64,000 nucleotides of DNA, taken from Pseudomonas asgharzadehiana (GTDB lineage: Bacteria; Pseudomonadota; Gammaproteobacteria; Pseudomonadales; Pseudomonadaceae). The position numbers and the translations under genes were made by a program. The notes below the pieces were generated by a model. The model saw nothing but the letters and a program-made list of their open reading frames with translations, ran no database searches and had not been told where the DNA came from. The stretch covers positions 3,410,001 through 3,474,000 of the forward strand of contig NZ_CP077079.1 in the NCBI RefSeq assembly GCF_019139815.1, written 5' to 3'. Of this stretch, positions 18,175 to 27,549 are shown piece after piece (the stretch's first letter is position 1; each line of letters opens with the position of its first letter).

Positions 18175-19182
18175 ATGGCACGCGGCGGAATAAACAAAGC
18201 AGTGGTTCAAGCGGCACGCCTGGCGATCCTCGCTCGCGGCGAAAACCCCAGCATTGATGCTGTACGCATCGAGATGGGCAATACCGGCTCGAAAACAACG
18301 ATCCACCGCTACTTGAAAGAGCTGGACGACAGCGAAACCCGCCTGACCATCGCTCAAGCCCCGATTGACGATGAGCTGGCTGAGTTGGTCGCGCGTCTGT
18401 CCCAGCGCCTGAAAGAGAAGGCCCAAGAGCCGATTGACCTAGCTCTGTCGCAGTTCGAACAACAAAAAACCGCCCTGCTCGCCCAGCTGAAATCGCTTGA
18501 AGAGACCCACGGCCAGCTGCAGCAACAATTCGATATCCAGGGTGCGGCGCTTGCGGAAGAAAGTGCCGCTCTGCAAACCGCCAGAACCAGCCTGCAGATC
18601 GAACAAACCCGTAACGCCGGGCTAAGCCAGGCGTGCAGCGATTACGAATTGCGCATTAATGACAAGGACGAACAGATCCGTTCGCTGGAAGACAAGCACC
18701 TGCACGCCCGCGAAGCGCTTGAACACTATCGCAACGCAATCAAGGAACAGCGCGAGCAGGAGCAGCGGCGCCACGAAGGCCAGTTGCAGCAGATACAGGC
18801 AGAACTGCGCCAAGCCCAGCAAAGCGCAATGGTGCGCCAGGATGAGATCACCCAGTTGCATCGCGACAACGAGCGACTGCTGATCGAGCACCGGGTAACC
18901 ACCAAGGAGTTGGCGACGCTGCAAGAGCAAGTGCGCAAGGACCAGGCCCAGCAACTTAAGCTGAGCGAACAGGTAAGCAAGATCGACGGCGAACGCACCC
19001 TGCTGCAGGAGCGCCTGCGGGTTGCAACCATGCAAAGCGAGTCACGCCAGCACGCGCTGAGTGAGCTTCAGCAGGCCAACAAAGGGCTGGAGCTGGACCT
19101 TATCAAGGCCCAGGCCAGTATCGAGGCATTGCGCCTGGCGGCCGTCGTTGCAACGGCGCCAGAGGCAACACCTGAAACCTGA
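18175..19182 (+). CDS. tnpT: TnpT-like auxiliary DNA-binding protein (KfrA-N domain, coiled coil)
   Basis: The 335-residue protein has a KfrA-type N-terminal DNA-binding domain at residues 1-55, with SIDAVRIEMGNTGSKTTIHR followed by YLKEL. A long Gln/Glu/Leu-rich coiled coil fills residues 65-320, and the last 15 residues are Ala/Thr-rich. This is the TnpT layout, the partner needed by TnpS for Tn4651 cointegrate resolution; plasmid KfrA is the alternative, but the divergent recombinase favours TnpT. The ATG at 18175 follows GACGGAGA. It should bind the 20-bp repeat just upstream and so may autoregulate. Confidence 0.78.
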   Translation: MARGGINKAVVQAARLAILARGENPSIDAVRIEMGNTGSKTTIHRYLKELDDSETRLTIAQAPIDDELAELVARLSQRLKEKAQEPIDLALSQFEQQKTALLAQLKSLEETHGQLQQQFDIQGAALAEESAALQTARTSLQIEQTRNAGLSQACSDYELRINDKDEQIRSLEDKHLHAREALEHYRNAIKEQREQEQRRHEGQLQQIQAELRQAQQSAMVRQDEITQLHRDNERLLIEHRVTTKELATLQEQVRKDQAQQLKLSEQVSKIDGERTLLQERLRVATMQSESRQHALSELQQANKGLELDLIKAQASIEALRLAAVVATAPEATPET

Positions 19183-20541
19183 TCAGTGCGCCACAGGTGT
19201 GCGCATGGTGACAAACTCTTCCGCCGCCGTGGGGTGCACGCCGATGGTGTCATCGAAATGCTGCTTGGTCGCGCCCGCCTTGAGCGCGATCGCCAGGCCC
19301 TGGACGATCTCACCGGCATCCGGGCCGACCATATGGCAGCCCAGCACTTTGTCGGTGTCGGCATCGACCACCAGTTTCATCAAGGTCTTTTCCTGGCAGT
19401 CCGTGAGGGTCAGTTTCATCGGCCGGAAACGGCTCTCGAAGATCTGCACCTTGTGGCCCTTCTCTTTCGCCTCTTCTTCAGTCAGGCCCACCGTACCAAT
19501 ATTGGGCAGGCTGAACACCGCCGTGGGGATCATCGTGTAATCCACCGGGCGATACTGCTCTGGCTTGAACAAACGACGCGCCACAGCCATGCCTTCAGCC
19601 AGGGCAACCGGCGTTAACTGCACGCGACCGATCACATCACCGATAGCCAGGATGGACGACTCGGCGGTCTGGTACAGGTCGTCCACTTCGACGAAGCCAC
19701 GCTTGTCGAGTTTCACGCCCGTGTTCTCCAGCCCAAGGTTGTCCAGCATCGGGCGACGGCCAGTGGCATAGAACACGCAATCGGCCTCCAGCACGCGACC
19801 GTCTTTGAGCGTGGCCTTGAGGCTGCCATCCGTTTGCTTGTCGATGCGCTCGATGTCGGCATTGAATTGCAGGTCCAGGCCACGCTTGGTCAGCTCTTCT
19901 TTTAGATGGGTGCGCACCGAACCGTCGAAGCCACGCAGGAACAGGTCGCCGCGATACAGCAATGAAGTCTGGGCGCCCAACCCGTGGAAAATACCGGCAA
20001 ACTCGACAGCGATGTAACCACCACCAACTACCAACACGCGCTTAGGCAGCGTTTTGAGGAAAAATGCCTCATTGGAGCCGATGGCATGTTCACGCCCTGG
20101 AATCTCCGGAATCTGCGGCCAGCCGCCGGTGGCGATCAGAATATGCTTGGCGGTAAAGCGTTCGCCATTGACCTCAACTTGATGCGCATCAACAAGCCGT
20201 GCATGCCCTTCATGCAGCGTCACGCCACTGTTAACCAGCAGGTTGCGGTAGATCCCATTCAGGCGATTGATTTCGCGATCCTTGTTGGCAATCAGCGTAG
20301 CCCAGTCAAAATTCGCCTCGCCCAGCGACCAACCGAAGCCGCTGGCTTGCTCGAAATCTTCGGCAAAATGCGCGCCGTACACCAACAGCTTTTTCGGCAC
20401 GCAGCCGACGTTGACGCAAGTACCGCCCAGGTAGCGGCTTTCGGCCACAGCCACCTTGGCACCAAAGCCGGCGGCAAAGCGCGCCGCGCGAACACCGCCG
20501 GAACCGGCGCCAATTACATACAAGTCAAAATCGTAGGCCAT
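19183..20541 (-). CDS. gor: glutathione-disulfide reductase
   Basis: A 452-residue FAD enzyme that reduces oxidised glutathione with NADPH. The N-terminus has the FAD motif [20 protein letters not shown], the redox-active pair in [18 protein letters not shown] near residue 40, the NADPH motif [20 protein letters not shown] near 170, and the C-terminal interface histidine in [15 protein letters not shown]. Length and motifs are complete. The gene follows galU on the same strand but behind a terminator, and is convergent with tnpT with no space between the stop codons. Confidence 0.96.
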   Translation of the reverse strand: MAYDFDLYVIGAGSGGVRAARFAAGFGAKVAVAESRYLGGTCVNVGCVPKKLLVYGAHFAEDFEQASGFGWSLGEANFDWATLIANKDREINRLNGIYRNLLVNSGVTLHEGHARLVDAHQVEVNGERFTAKHILIATGGWPQIPEIPGREHAIGSNEAFFLKTLPKRVLVVGGGYIAVEFAGIFHGLGAQTSLLYRGDLFLRGFDGSVRTHLKEELTKRGLDLQFNADIERIDKQTDGSLKATLKDGRVLEADCVFYATGRRPMLDNLGLENTGVKLDKRGFVEVDDLYQTAESSILAIGDVIGRVQLTPVALAEGMAVARRLFKPEQYRPVDYTMIPTAVFSLPNIGTVGLTEEEAKEKGHKVQIFESRFRPMKLTLTDCQEKTLMKLVVDADTDKVLGCHMVGPDAGEIVQGLAIALKAGATKQHFDDTIGVHPTAAEEFVTMRTPVAH

Positions 20542-20591
20542 TTCACTCTCCTCGGCAGGCCGTCAGCATACCGACTTACATGGGGCTGAAA

Positions 20592-20619
20592 AACGAAAAA
20601 GCCACCCGAAGGTGGCTTT
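20592..20619 (-). terminator. intrinsic terminator after galU
   Basis: Stem AAAGCCACC/GGTGGCTTT with a 4-base loop; on the minus strand it is followed by T5. It separates galU from gor. Confidence 0.85.
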
Positions 20620-20647
20620 CTCTTACAAACGCATGGGCAAGCGTGAA

Positions 20648-21487
20648 TCAATAAGCCTTGCCAGTCTTGTAGAAGTGCTCGTAGCAGAAGTTGGTGGCTT
20701 CGATGTAGCCTTCAGCGCCGCCGCAGTCGAAACGCTGGCCCTTGAACTTGTAGGCAATCACGCAGCCGTCTTTGGCTTGCTTCAACAGGGCGTCGGTGAT
20801 CTGGATCTCGCCGCCTTTGCCTGGCTCGGTTTCTTCGATCAGCTTGAAAATGTCCGGAGTCAGGATGTAACGACCAATGATCGCCAGGTTTGACGGAGCA
20901 TCTTCGGGCGCAGGTTTTTCAACCATGTCACGCACGCGGATCAGGCCATCACCAATGTCGTCACCGGCGATAACGCCGTATTTGTTGGTTTCGGTCGGGT
21001 TCACTTCCATGACCGCAACGATGGTGCAGCGGTATTTCTGATACAGCTTGACCATCTGGGTCAGTACGCCATCACCTTCCAGGTTAACGCACAGGTCATC
21101 CGCCAAGACCACAGCGAACGGTTCGTCACCGATCAGCGGTCGGCCGGTAAGAATCGCATGGCCAAGGCCTTTCATCTGGGTCTGACGGGTGTAGGAGAAC
21201 GAGCACTCGTCGAGCAGCTTACGGATGCCGACCAGGTATTTTTCCTTGTCGGTGCCCTTGATCTGGTTTTCCAGCTCGTAGCTGATGTCGAAGTGGTCTT
21301 CCAGCGCGCGCTTACCACGGCCGGTGACGATGGAAATTTCGTTCAGACCGGCATCCAGAGCTTCTTCCACGCCGTACTGAATCAGTGGCTTGTTCACCAC
21401 CGGCAGCATTTCTTTGGGCATGGCCTTGGTCGCTGGCAAGAAGCGAGTGCCGTAACCGGCTGCTGGGAACAAGCATTTCTTGATCAT
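20648..21487 (-). CDS. galU: UTP-glucose-1-phosphate uridylyltransferase
   Basis: The 279-residue protein makes UDP-glucose for lipopolysaccharide, exopolysaccharide and trehalose-type metabolism. The nucleotidyltransferase start IKKCLFPAAGYGTRFLPATK, the PLIQYGVEEALDAGL segment, the uridine-site QMKGLGHAIL and the VVLADDLCVN metal site are all present. The ATG at 21487 is followed by MIKKCLF as in other Pseudomonas GalU. It forms its own transcript, ended by the hairpin at 20592-20619. Confidence 0.96.
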   Translation of the reverse strand: MIKKCLFPAAGYGTRFLPATKAMPKEMLPVVNKPLIQYGVEEALDAGLNEISIVTGRGKRALEDHFDISYELENQIKGTDKEKYLVGIRKLLDECSFSYTRQTQMKGLGHAILTGRPLIGDEPFAVVLADDLCVNLEGDGVLTQMVKLYQKYRCTIVAVMEVNPTETNKYGVIAGDDIGDGLIRVRDMVEKPAPEDAPSNLAIIGRYILTPDIFKLIEETEPGKGGEIQITDALLKQAKDGCVIAYKFKGQRFDCGGAEGYIEATNFCYEHFYKTGKAY

Positions 21488-21798
21488 ATGGGTCCTTACA
21501 AAGGGCTGTGCGTACGAAATTCGGCGCAGTCTAATCAGGCCGCAGCCACCTTACAATGGCAGCTGCTGGCGTTGCGATGTCATCATAGAGAAAAAATGTC
21601 AGCGTAAGTTCCACTTATCTTACAAAGACCTTCCTACCGCCTTGGCAAAAATTGCCGGTCACGCATCATTTCCATGGTAAGCCGTCTTTTTAGCACGCTT
21701 TTTCAGCCGGAACACTGACTTGGAATAACTTACGCGGCTTCGTGAGATTTGGCGCTATCATTAGGCCCTTGAATCAGACCAGACGAGATTGTTAATAG
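21488..21798. other. 311-bp gap between galU and the small gene at 21799
   Basis: No gene is apparent. The stretch must hold the galU promoter (leftward) and the promoter of the small gene at 21799 (rightward). A 9-bp inverted repeat, GCGTAAGTT at 21602-21610 and AACTTACGC at 21727-21735, flanks its centre at long range. I could not assign -35 and -10 boxes with confidence. Confidence 0.4.
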
Positions 21799-21984
21799 AT
21801 GTCAGAACCAAAAGGCGTGAACGGCTACCTGATCACCAAGCGAGCGGACGGCTGGCACCTGATCAACTTTCACGGAGACAGCGTCGCTGGCGTTTTCGAG
21901 ACAGAAAGCATGGCGATAGCGGTAGCCGAAGTGTTCGTGGATGAAGCCGGCCACGCGTCGAGCAAGCGACCGAAGGGCAAATAA
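21799..21984 (+). CDS. small conserved-looking protein, possibly DUF2188-like
   Basis: A 61-residue soluble protein with no signal or membrane segment. The pattern GYLITKRADGWHLINFHGDS followed by a VFETESMAIAVAEVF helix is like the single-repeat beta-beta-helix DUF2188 proteins (residue positions 9-50); this is by eye. A strong terminator follows 20 bases after the stop, showing it is an independent gene. The ribosome site is weak (ACGAG). Function unknown. A second protein of similar pattern lies at 37317-37508. Confidence 0.6.
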   Translation: MSEPKGVNGYLITKRADGWHLINFHGDSVAGVFETESMAIAVAEVFVDEAGHASSKRPKGK

Positions 21985-22004
21985 GTCTTCAGCCCCCGCG
22001 CAAC

Positions 22005-22031
22005 AAGCCCCGTTTGACGGGGCTTTTTTTG
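22005..22031 (+). terminator. intrinsic terminator after the 61-residue protein gene
   Basis: Stem AAGCCCCG/CGGGGCTT with a 5-base loop followed by a run of Ts. Confidence 0.92.
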
Positions 22032-22126
22032 TATCACTCTGTACCTTGATGGCAGTTCGCTATAACCTGCCGAAAACGCCCCACGATAGTGTCAGCGCCT
22101 TCCCACACCCTCGACGACGAACACCT

Positions 22127-22408
22127 ATGAACAAACTCCTGGCACTGACAGCGGTTCTGGCACTCGCCGGCTGCACCACCACTTCCGATGTTTACCTGAA
22201 AAACGGCGAGCAAGGCCTGACCATCGATTGCTCCGGCGAAGCCAATTCCTGGGCCAGTTGCTACGAAAAAGCCGATGCCTCTTGCGCCGGCACCGGCTAT
22301 CGCATTGTCGGCACCGAGGGCACGCCATCGCTTAAAGAAAGCGACAAGACCCTGGGCCAGGATGTGGGCAACTACAAAAGTCGCAGTGTGGTGGTGGTCT
22401 GCAAGTAA
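22127..22408 (+). CDS. small lipoprotein
   Basis: A 93-residue lipoprotein: MNKLLALTAVLALAGCTTTS carries a signal peptide with the lipobox LAGC at residues 13-16. The mature part contains four cysteines (DCSGEANSWASCYEKADASC and the final VVCK) and is otherwise polar, so disulfides in the periplasm are likely. The length and cysteine pattern recall small conserved Pseudomonas lipoproteins of unknown role. The frame is open upstream to 21941, but only the ATG at 22127 gives a signal peptide. Function unknown. Confidence 0.8.
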   Translation: MNKLLALTAVLALAGCTTTSDVYLKNGEQGLTIDCSGEANSWASCYEKADASCAGTGYRIVGTEGTPSLKESDKTLGQDVGNYKSRSVVVVCK

Positions 22409-22415
22409 CCCTCGC

Positions 22416-22646
22416 CTACAAGTGAATCTCGGCAAATTTGATACCCAGCTCCCGAAGTAGCTCGGTCAGCTCGTCAAGGCTGGCAAAAGACTCGACTTCG
22501 TCTTGCTCGTCCACCAGGAAAAAGCTGCGCCCGCCACTTTTCTTGAAGAACACGATCCACTCACCGAGGTGGGCAGGGTTCTGGATGACATGGGTAGCCG
22601 AGATTTCACCCTCGGCATGGCGGGCTTTGACGTGTTCACGCTTCAT
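22416..22646 (-). CDS. small hypothetical protein
   Basis: A 76-residue soluble acidic protein starting MKREHVKARHAEGEISATHV, with a strand-rich middle (GEWIVFFKKSGGRSFFLVD) and a C-terminal helix (SLDELTELLRELG). The ATG at 22646 is preferred over an in-frame GTG at 22661; neither has a clear ribosome site. It is convergent with the lipoprotein at 22127 and lies 22 bases after the start-proximal gene at 22669 on the same strand, so the two may be co-transcribed. Function unknown. Confidence 0.6.
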   Translation of the reverse strand: MKREHVKARHAEGEISATHVIQNPAHLGEWIVFFKKSGGRSFFLVDEQDEVESFASLDELTELLRELGIKFAEIHL

Positions 22647-22668
22647 ATCTGGTTTTTCCACGACGGCA

Positions 22669-23019
22669 TCAGCCGGAAATGCACTCTTCCCCGGCTTTTT
22701 TCACATCGCCCGGGCGGATCGGCACGTTGGACATGCTCTCGTAAAGCTTGATACTGCTGCCACTGGAGCGCTCGTCAATCTCGAAAATGGCCGAAGGGTC
22801 GGCCGAAAATTTCTGCGGCACGATCACGCGCACACCTTCTTTGTGCGGTTCGATCTGCGGCGGACGGCGGGTAGCCGATAATTTCTGTATCACACACGCG
22901 GCGTATTCCTGGGGCTTCTTCCCGGAAATGACGGCCAACGTCGGCGGGGTCTGCTTGATATCTGCAACCGAAGCACACCCACCTATCGCCAAGGCCAGCA
23001 CCAACACACTCCACTTCAT
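22669..23019 (-). CDS. hypothetical lipoprotein
   Basis: A 116-residue lipoprotein: MKWSVLVLALAIGGCASVAD has the lipobox IGGC at residues 12-15. The mature domain has two cysteines (YAACVIQKL and the C-terminal GEECISG). GGAGG lies 6 bases before the ATG. The central part, ending SSIKLYESMSNVPI, looks like a compact alpha/beta fold seen in small conserved Pseudomonas lipoproteins. Function unknown. It may share a transcript with the gene at 22416. Confidence 0.78.
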   Translation of the reverse strand: MKWSVLVLALAIGGCASVADIKQTPPTLAVISGKKPQEYAACVIQKLSATRRPPQIEPHKEGVRVIVPQKFSADPSAIFEIDERSSGSSIKLYESMSNVPIRPGDVKKAGEECISG

Positions 23020-23231
23020 ACAAAACCTCCAATAAAGACCCTACGACAGCGGGGATGGTAGTTTTCTCCCGCACACGTAGGATTTATCCCTGATAACTCG
23101 GTAAATAACTGTTTTAAATTGTCGACGTCATTGCAGACGGGCCGATAATAAACGCGCTGGGGCTGATAAACTCCATCTTAACCTACGTATCGTTCTGATT
23201 TTTCAGAAAAAGCCCTTCTGGAGACACCCTC

Positions 23232-23534
23232 ATGAAATTCATCCACCAGCGCGAGCACCTCAACGAGGGAGATATCGTCGTCATCGAATGCTCGCAAACC
23301 TGCAATATCCGCCTGATGAGCGATGCGAACTTTCGCAGCTTCAAGAATGGCGGTCGCCACACTTACCACGGCGGTGCGTTCGACAAGTTTCCCGCCAAGA
23401 TCACCGCGCCCAGCACCGGGTTCTGGAATATCACTCTGGACGTGGTCACGCGTCGGGCGATCAGCGTCACCCGCAAGCCTGCGTTGTCCCACAAGATTCG
23501 TATCGTTCGTCGTACCAGCACCAAGCTGAGCTGA
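23232..23534 (+). CDS. DUF1883-family protein
   Basis: The 100-residue protein starts MKFIHQREHLNEGDIVVIEC and has RLMSDANFRSFKNGGRHTYH followed by GGAFDKFPAKITAPSTGFWN, the pattern of DUF1883. It is a small, mostly beta-stranded soluble domain. The family has no established function; it is sometimes fused to TIR domains, which are absent here. A 55-residue gene starts 25 bases after its stop, and alkB follows, so the three may form one operon. The start is preceded by CTGGAGACACCCTC. Confidence 0.82.
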   Translation: MKFIHQREHLNEGDIVVIECSQTCNIRLMSDANFRSFKNGGRHTYHGGAFDKFPAKITAPSTGFWNITLDVVTRRAISVTRKPALSHKIRIVRRTSTKLS

Positions 23535-23559
23535 TCCGAACGCGCCATAGGAAATAGCC

Positions 23560-23727
23560 GTGACTGCCACTACCAAATATGTAATCAAGTACAAACTCAA
23601 CGGCGAACGCCGTTTTGAGTTCGCCCAACTGACGAGCAATAGCCTGGAAGAAGCCAAGCAAGCCTTGGCGAAAATCCACGATGCCAGCGATGAAATCACT
23701 GACATCACCGTGAGTAAGGCGTTGTAA
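23560..23727 (+). CDS. 55-residue hypothetical protein (GTG start)
   Basis: A short frame from GTG at 23560 encodes VTATTKYVIKYKLNGERRFE, then FAQLTSNSLEEAKQALAKIH, and ends ITVSKAL. TAGGAAA lies 6 bases before the start. It is flanked by DUF1883 (25 bases upstream) and alkB (3 bases downstream), which together with its helix-and-strand composition supports a real gene. It predicts a beta-beta-helix mini-domain without membrane or signal segments. Function unknown. Confidence 0.65.
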   Translation: MTATTKYVIKYKLNGERRFEFAQLTSNSLEEAKQALAKIHDASDEITDITVSKAL

Positions 23728-23730
23728 GGC

Positions 23731-24396
23731 ATGCCCGGCCCCACTGCCGATCTGTTCGCCGACGACGCCCTGCAACAACCCGCCGGGCGCGAGCAAATCG
23801 GCGAACAGTCCTACGTGCTACGGGCTTACGCCCTGCCCTGGGTTGAGCGGCTTCTACCTGAGCTACGCCGCGTGCTGGCTCAATCCCCGTTTCGGCAAAT
23901 GGTCACTCCGGGCGGCTTTACCATGTCGGCTGCGTTGAGTAGCTGTGGAGAACTGGGCTGGACCACCGATACCAGAGGCTACCGCTACAGCCCGCTGGAC
24001 CCGCGCAGCCAGCAACCCTGGCCGGCCCTGCCCGACGCATTGCGCGAACTGGCGGTGCTGGCGGCAGCCGACGCCGGCTTCAACGATTTCGCCCCGGATG
24101 CCTGCTTGATCAACCGCTATGTCCCCGGCGCGAAAATGTCCCTGCACCAGGACAAGAACGAACGAGACTACAGCGCGCCAGTCGTGTCGGTGTCCCTCGG
24201 GCTGCCGGCAGTTTTTCTGTTTGGCGGCCATGCGCGTAGTGACAAGCCGCAAAAGATTTCGTTGTTTCATGGCGATGTGGTGGTGTGGGGCGGGGTTGAT
24301 CGCCTGCGTTTTCATGGCGTAATGCCCATCAAGGAGGGCGTGCACCCCCGCATGGGACGGCAACGCATCAACCTCACCTTGCGCACCGCCGGCTGA
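23731..24396 (+). CDS. alkB: AlkB, DNA oxidative demethylase
   Basis: A 221-residue Fe(II)/2-oxoglutarate dioxygenase that removes 1-methyladenine and 3-methylcytosine lesions from DNA. The iron site is His and Asp in SLHQDKNERDY and His in LRFHGVMP; the 2-oxoglutarate-binding arginine is in RINLTLRTAG at the C-terminus; NRYVPGAKMSLHQDKNE is a family hallmark. The start at 23731 overlaps nothing and lies 3 bases after the small gene. ada follows 75 bases later, so both alkylation-repair genes are together. Confidence 0.94.
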   Translation: MPGPTADLFADDALQQPAGREQIGEQSYVLRAYALPWVERLLPELRRVLAQSPFRQMVTPGGFTMSAALSSCGELGWTTDTRGYRYSPLDPRSQQPWPALPDALRELAVLAAADAGFNDFAPDACLINRYVPGAKMSLHQDKNERDYSAPVVSVSLGLPAVFLFGGHARSDKPQKISLFHGDVVVWGGVDRLRFHGVMPIKEGVHPRMGRQRINLTLRTAG

Positions 24397-24471
24397 TTTG
24401 AGCGCAAGCTTCGGAGTGCCAGGTTTTTACGAGGCGGCTAATCTGCCCAGGACCTGTAACGAGTGCCTGCC

Positions 24472-25518
24472 ATGACTACCGAACAAGATCCACGCTGGGC
24501 TGCGATCCTCACCCGCGACCCCAAGGCCGATACGCTGTTCGTCTACGGTGTGAAAACCACCGGCGTGTACTGTCGCCCCAGCAGTGCTTCGCGTTTGCCG
24601 CGCCCGGAAAATATCGAGTTTTTCGACACTCCCGCCCAAGCCGAAGCGGCAGGCTATCGGCCCAGTAAGCGTGCCGTCGGCGACCAGACCCAGCGGGCAG
24701 CGCAGCATGCGCAACGGGTGGCCATGGCCTGCCGCCATATCGAGCAGGCCGACACCCCGCTCAGCCTTGATGCCCTGGCCAAGTTGGCGGGCCTGAGCCC
24801 GTTTCACTTCCACCGTGTATTCAAGGCCGTCACGGGGCTGACGCCCAAGGCTTACGCCAGCGCACACCGCTCACGCAAAGTGCGCGCCGGGCTCAAGGGC
24901 CAACATACGGTGACCGATGCGCTGTATGACGCAGGCTTCAATTCCAACAGTCGTTTTTATGCCTCGGCCGATCAGTTGCTGGGCATGAAACCCAGCGATT
25001 ACAGGGCCGGCGGCGCCCACAACGAGATTCTGTTCGCGGTGGGCCAATGTTCGCTGGGGGCGATCCTGGTGGCACAGAGCGCCCGCGGCGTGTGTGCGAT
25101 CCTGCTGGGAGATGACCCCGAGCAACTGGTGCGCGAACTGCAGGACCAATTCCCCAAGGCCGACCTGGTGGGCGCCGACCGCCGCTTCGAACAGTTGATC
25201 GCGCAGGTGGTGGGTTTTATCGAAGCGCCCGCCCTGGGCCTGGACCTGCCGCTGGATGTGCGCGGCACCGCGTTTCAGGAGCGGGTATGGCAAGCCTTGC
25301 GCGAAATTCCGCTGGGCAGCACGGCCAGCTATGCGCAAATCGCCGAAAAGATCGGCGCACCCACGTCGTTTCGTGCGGTGGCCCAGGCCTGCGGAGCCAA
25401 CCGCCTGGCAGTGGCAATCCCGTGTCATCGCGTGGTGCGCAGCAACGGTGATGTGTCGGGCTACCGCTGGGGGGTGGAACGCAAGCGCCAATTGCTGGAG
25501 CGCGAACGCGGCGATTGA
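24472..25518 (+). CDS. ada: Ada, methylation-responsive regulator and O6-methylguanine-DNA methyltransferase, with degenerate zinc site
   Basis: The 348-residue protein has the full Ada order: N-terminal AdaA methylphosphotriester domain (residues 5-75), AraC-type DNA-binding domain (85-175, LDALAKLAGLSPFHFHRVFK) and C-terminal methyltransferase with active Cys in AIPCHRVVRSNG. In E. coli Ada four cysteines bind zinc in the first domain. Here only the first, methyl-accepting position remains (GVYCRPSSASR); the other three are Ser, Ser and Ala (GYRPSKRAVG). The domain may therefore not bind zinc or may sense methylation differently. The ATG at 24472 is preferred over the GTG at 24463. Confidence 0.92.
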   Translation: MTTEQDPRWAAILTRDPKADTLFVYGVKTTGVYCRPSSASRLPRPENIEFFDTPAQAEAAGYRPSKRAVGDQTQRAAQHAQRVAMACRHIEQADTPLSLDALAKLAGLSPFHFHRVFKAVTGLTPKAYASAHRSRKVRAGLKGQHTVTDALYDAGFNSNSRFYASADQLLGMKPSDYRAGGAHNEILFAVGQCSLGAILVAQSARGVCAILLGDDPEQLVRELQDQFPKADLVGADRRFEQLIAQVVGFIEAPALGLDLPLDVRGTAFQERVWQALREIPLGSTASYAQIAEKIGAPTSFRAVAQACGANRLAVAIPCHRVVRSNGDVSGYRWGVERKRQLLERERGD

Positions 25519-25623
25519 ACCGCACGAAAAACCTGCGTCGTCCAGTGAATAAAACAGACTGGCCGCGCAGCGATGGCCCTGCTAAAACAGCGAAGAAACC
25601 GACTAACGCTGGAGACGCATAAC

Positions 25624-26682
25624 ATGGGCACCTGGCCAGACACGCGCATTCTCGACCTGCTGGGTATCGAGGTCCCTATCATCCAGGCCCCCATGGCCGT
25701 TGGCACCACCCCCGCCATGGTAATCGCCGCCAACCGTGCTGGCGCGCTGGGTTCCATGCCGGCTGCCGCGCTGAGTATTGAACAACTGCGTGACGCGCTG
25801 ACCACCATCCGCCAGGCCAGCGATCGACCGATCAACGTCAATTTTTTCTGCCATCAACCGCCTTCCGTTGACGACGCGCGGGACCAACGCTGGAAAGCGC
25901 TGCTGGAACCGTACTACCGCGAATTGGGCGCCGATTTTGATGCGCCAACGCCGGTGTCCAACCGCGCGCCGTTCAACGATGCCGCCTGCCAGGTCGTCGA
26001 AGAGTTTCGCCCTGAGGTCGTCAGCTTTCACTTTGGCCTGCCGGAAAAATCCCTGCTGGAGCGGGTAAAAGCCACGGGCGCCAAGGTGCTGTCCTCTGCC
26101 ACCACTGTGGAAGAGGCGGTCTGGCTGCAAGCCCATGGCTGCGACGCAATCATCGCCATGGGCATCGAAGCGGGCGGGCATCGCGGCTTGTTTCTCAGCG
26201 ACGATCTCAATACGCAGATCGGCTTGTTCGCCCTGCTACCCCAGGTTGTGGACGCCGTGAGCGTACCGGTGATCGCCGCCGGCGGTATCGGCGATGCACG
26301 CGGGATCGTCGCGGCGTTCGCCCTGGGTGCTTCGGCCGTGCAGATCGGCACTGCATACCTGTTCACCCCCGAAGCGAATGTAACCGCCGCCCATCACCAT
26401 GCGTTGCGCCACGCCCAGGCCAGCGAAACTGCACTCACCAACCTGTTCACTGGCCGCCCGGCGCGGGGCATCGTCAACCGGCTGATGCGTGAATTGGGTG
26501 CGATCAATCCGGCGGCGCCGGCATTTCCCAAGGCCGGCGGAGCGTTGATGCCGCTCAAGGCCAAGGATGAAGCGGGTTTCAGCAACCTCTGGTCGGGCCA
26601 GGCACTGCGCCTGGGCAAGGACCTGGCCACCTATGAGCTGACCCGCGAGTTGGCCGAACAAGCCCTGGCCAAACTCACGTAA
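25624..26682 (+). CDS. nitronate monooxygenase
   Basis: A 352-residue FMN-dependent TIM barrel of the NMO/2-nitropropane dioxygenase family, which oxidises toxic propionate 3-nitronate and similar nitronates. It begins with LGIEVPIIQAPMAVGTTPAM and carries GIEAGGHRGLFLSDD near 180 and VIAAGGIGDARGI near 218. Length and motifs fit class I enzymes. The ATG at 25624 follows CTGGAGACGC. It probably has its own promoter between ada and itself (about 105 bp). Confidence 0.9.
   Translation: MGTWPDTRILDLLGIEVPIIQAPMAVGTTPAMVIAANRAGALGSMPAAALSIEQLRDALTTIRQASDRPINVNFFCHQPPSVDDARDQRWKALLEPYYRELGADFDAPTPVSNRAPFNDAACQVVEEFRPEVVSFHFGLPEKSLLERVKATGAKVLSSATTVEEAVWLQAHGCDAIIAMGIEAGGHRGLFLSDDLNTQIGLFALLPQVVDAVSVPVIAAGGIGDARGIVAAFALGASAVQIGTAYLFTPEANVTAAHHHALRHAQASETALTNLFTGRPARGIVNRLMRELGAINPAAPAFPKAGGALMPLKAKDEAGFSNLWSGQALRLGKDLATYELTRELAEQALAKLT

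Positions 26683-27549
<867 letters not shown>

Noticed and set aside
23232..23534. TIR-linked defence gene, because DUF1883 is sometimes fused to TIR
   Set aside because: Only the 100-residue DUF1883 domain is present, with no TIR or effector domain nearby.
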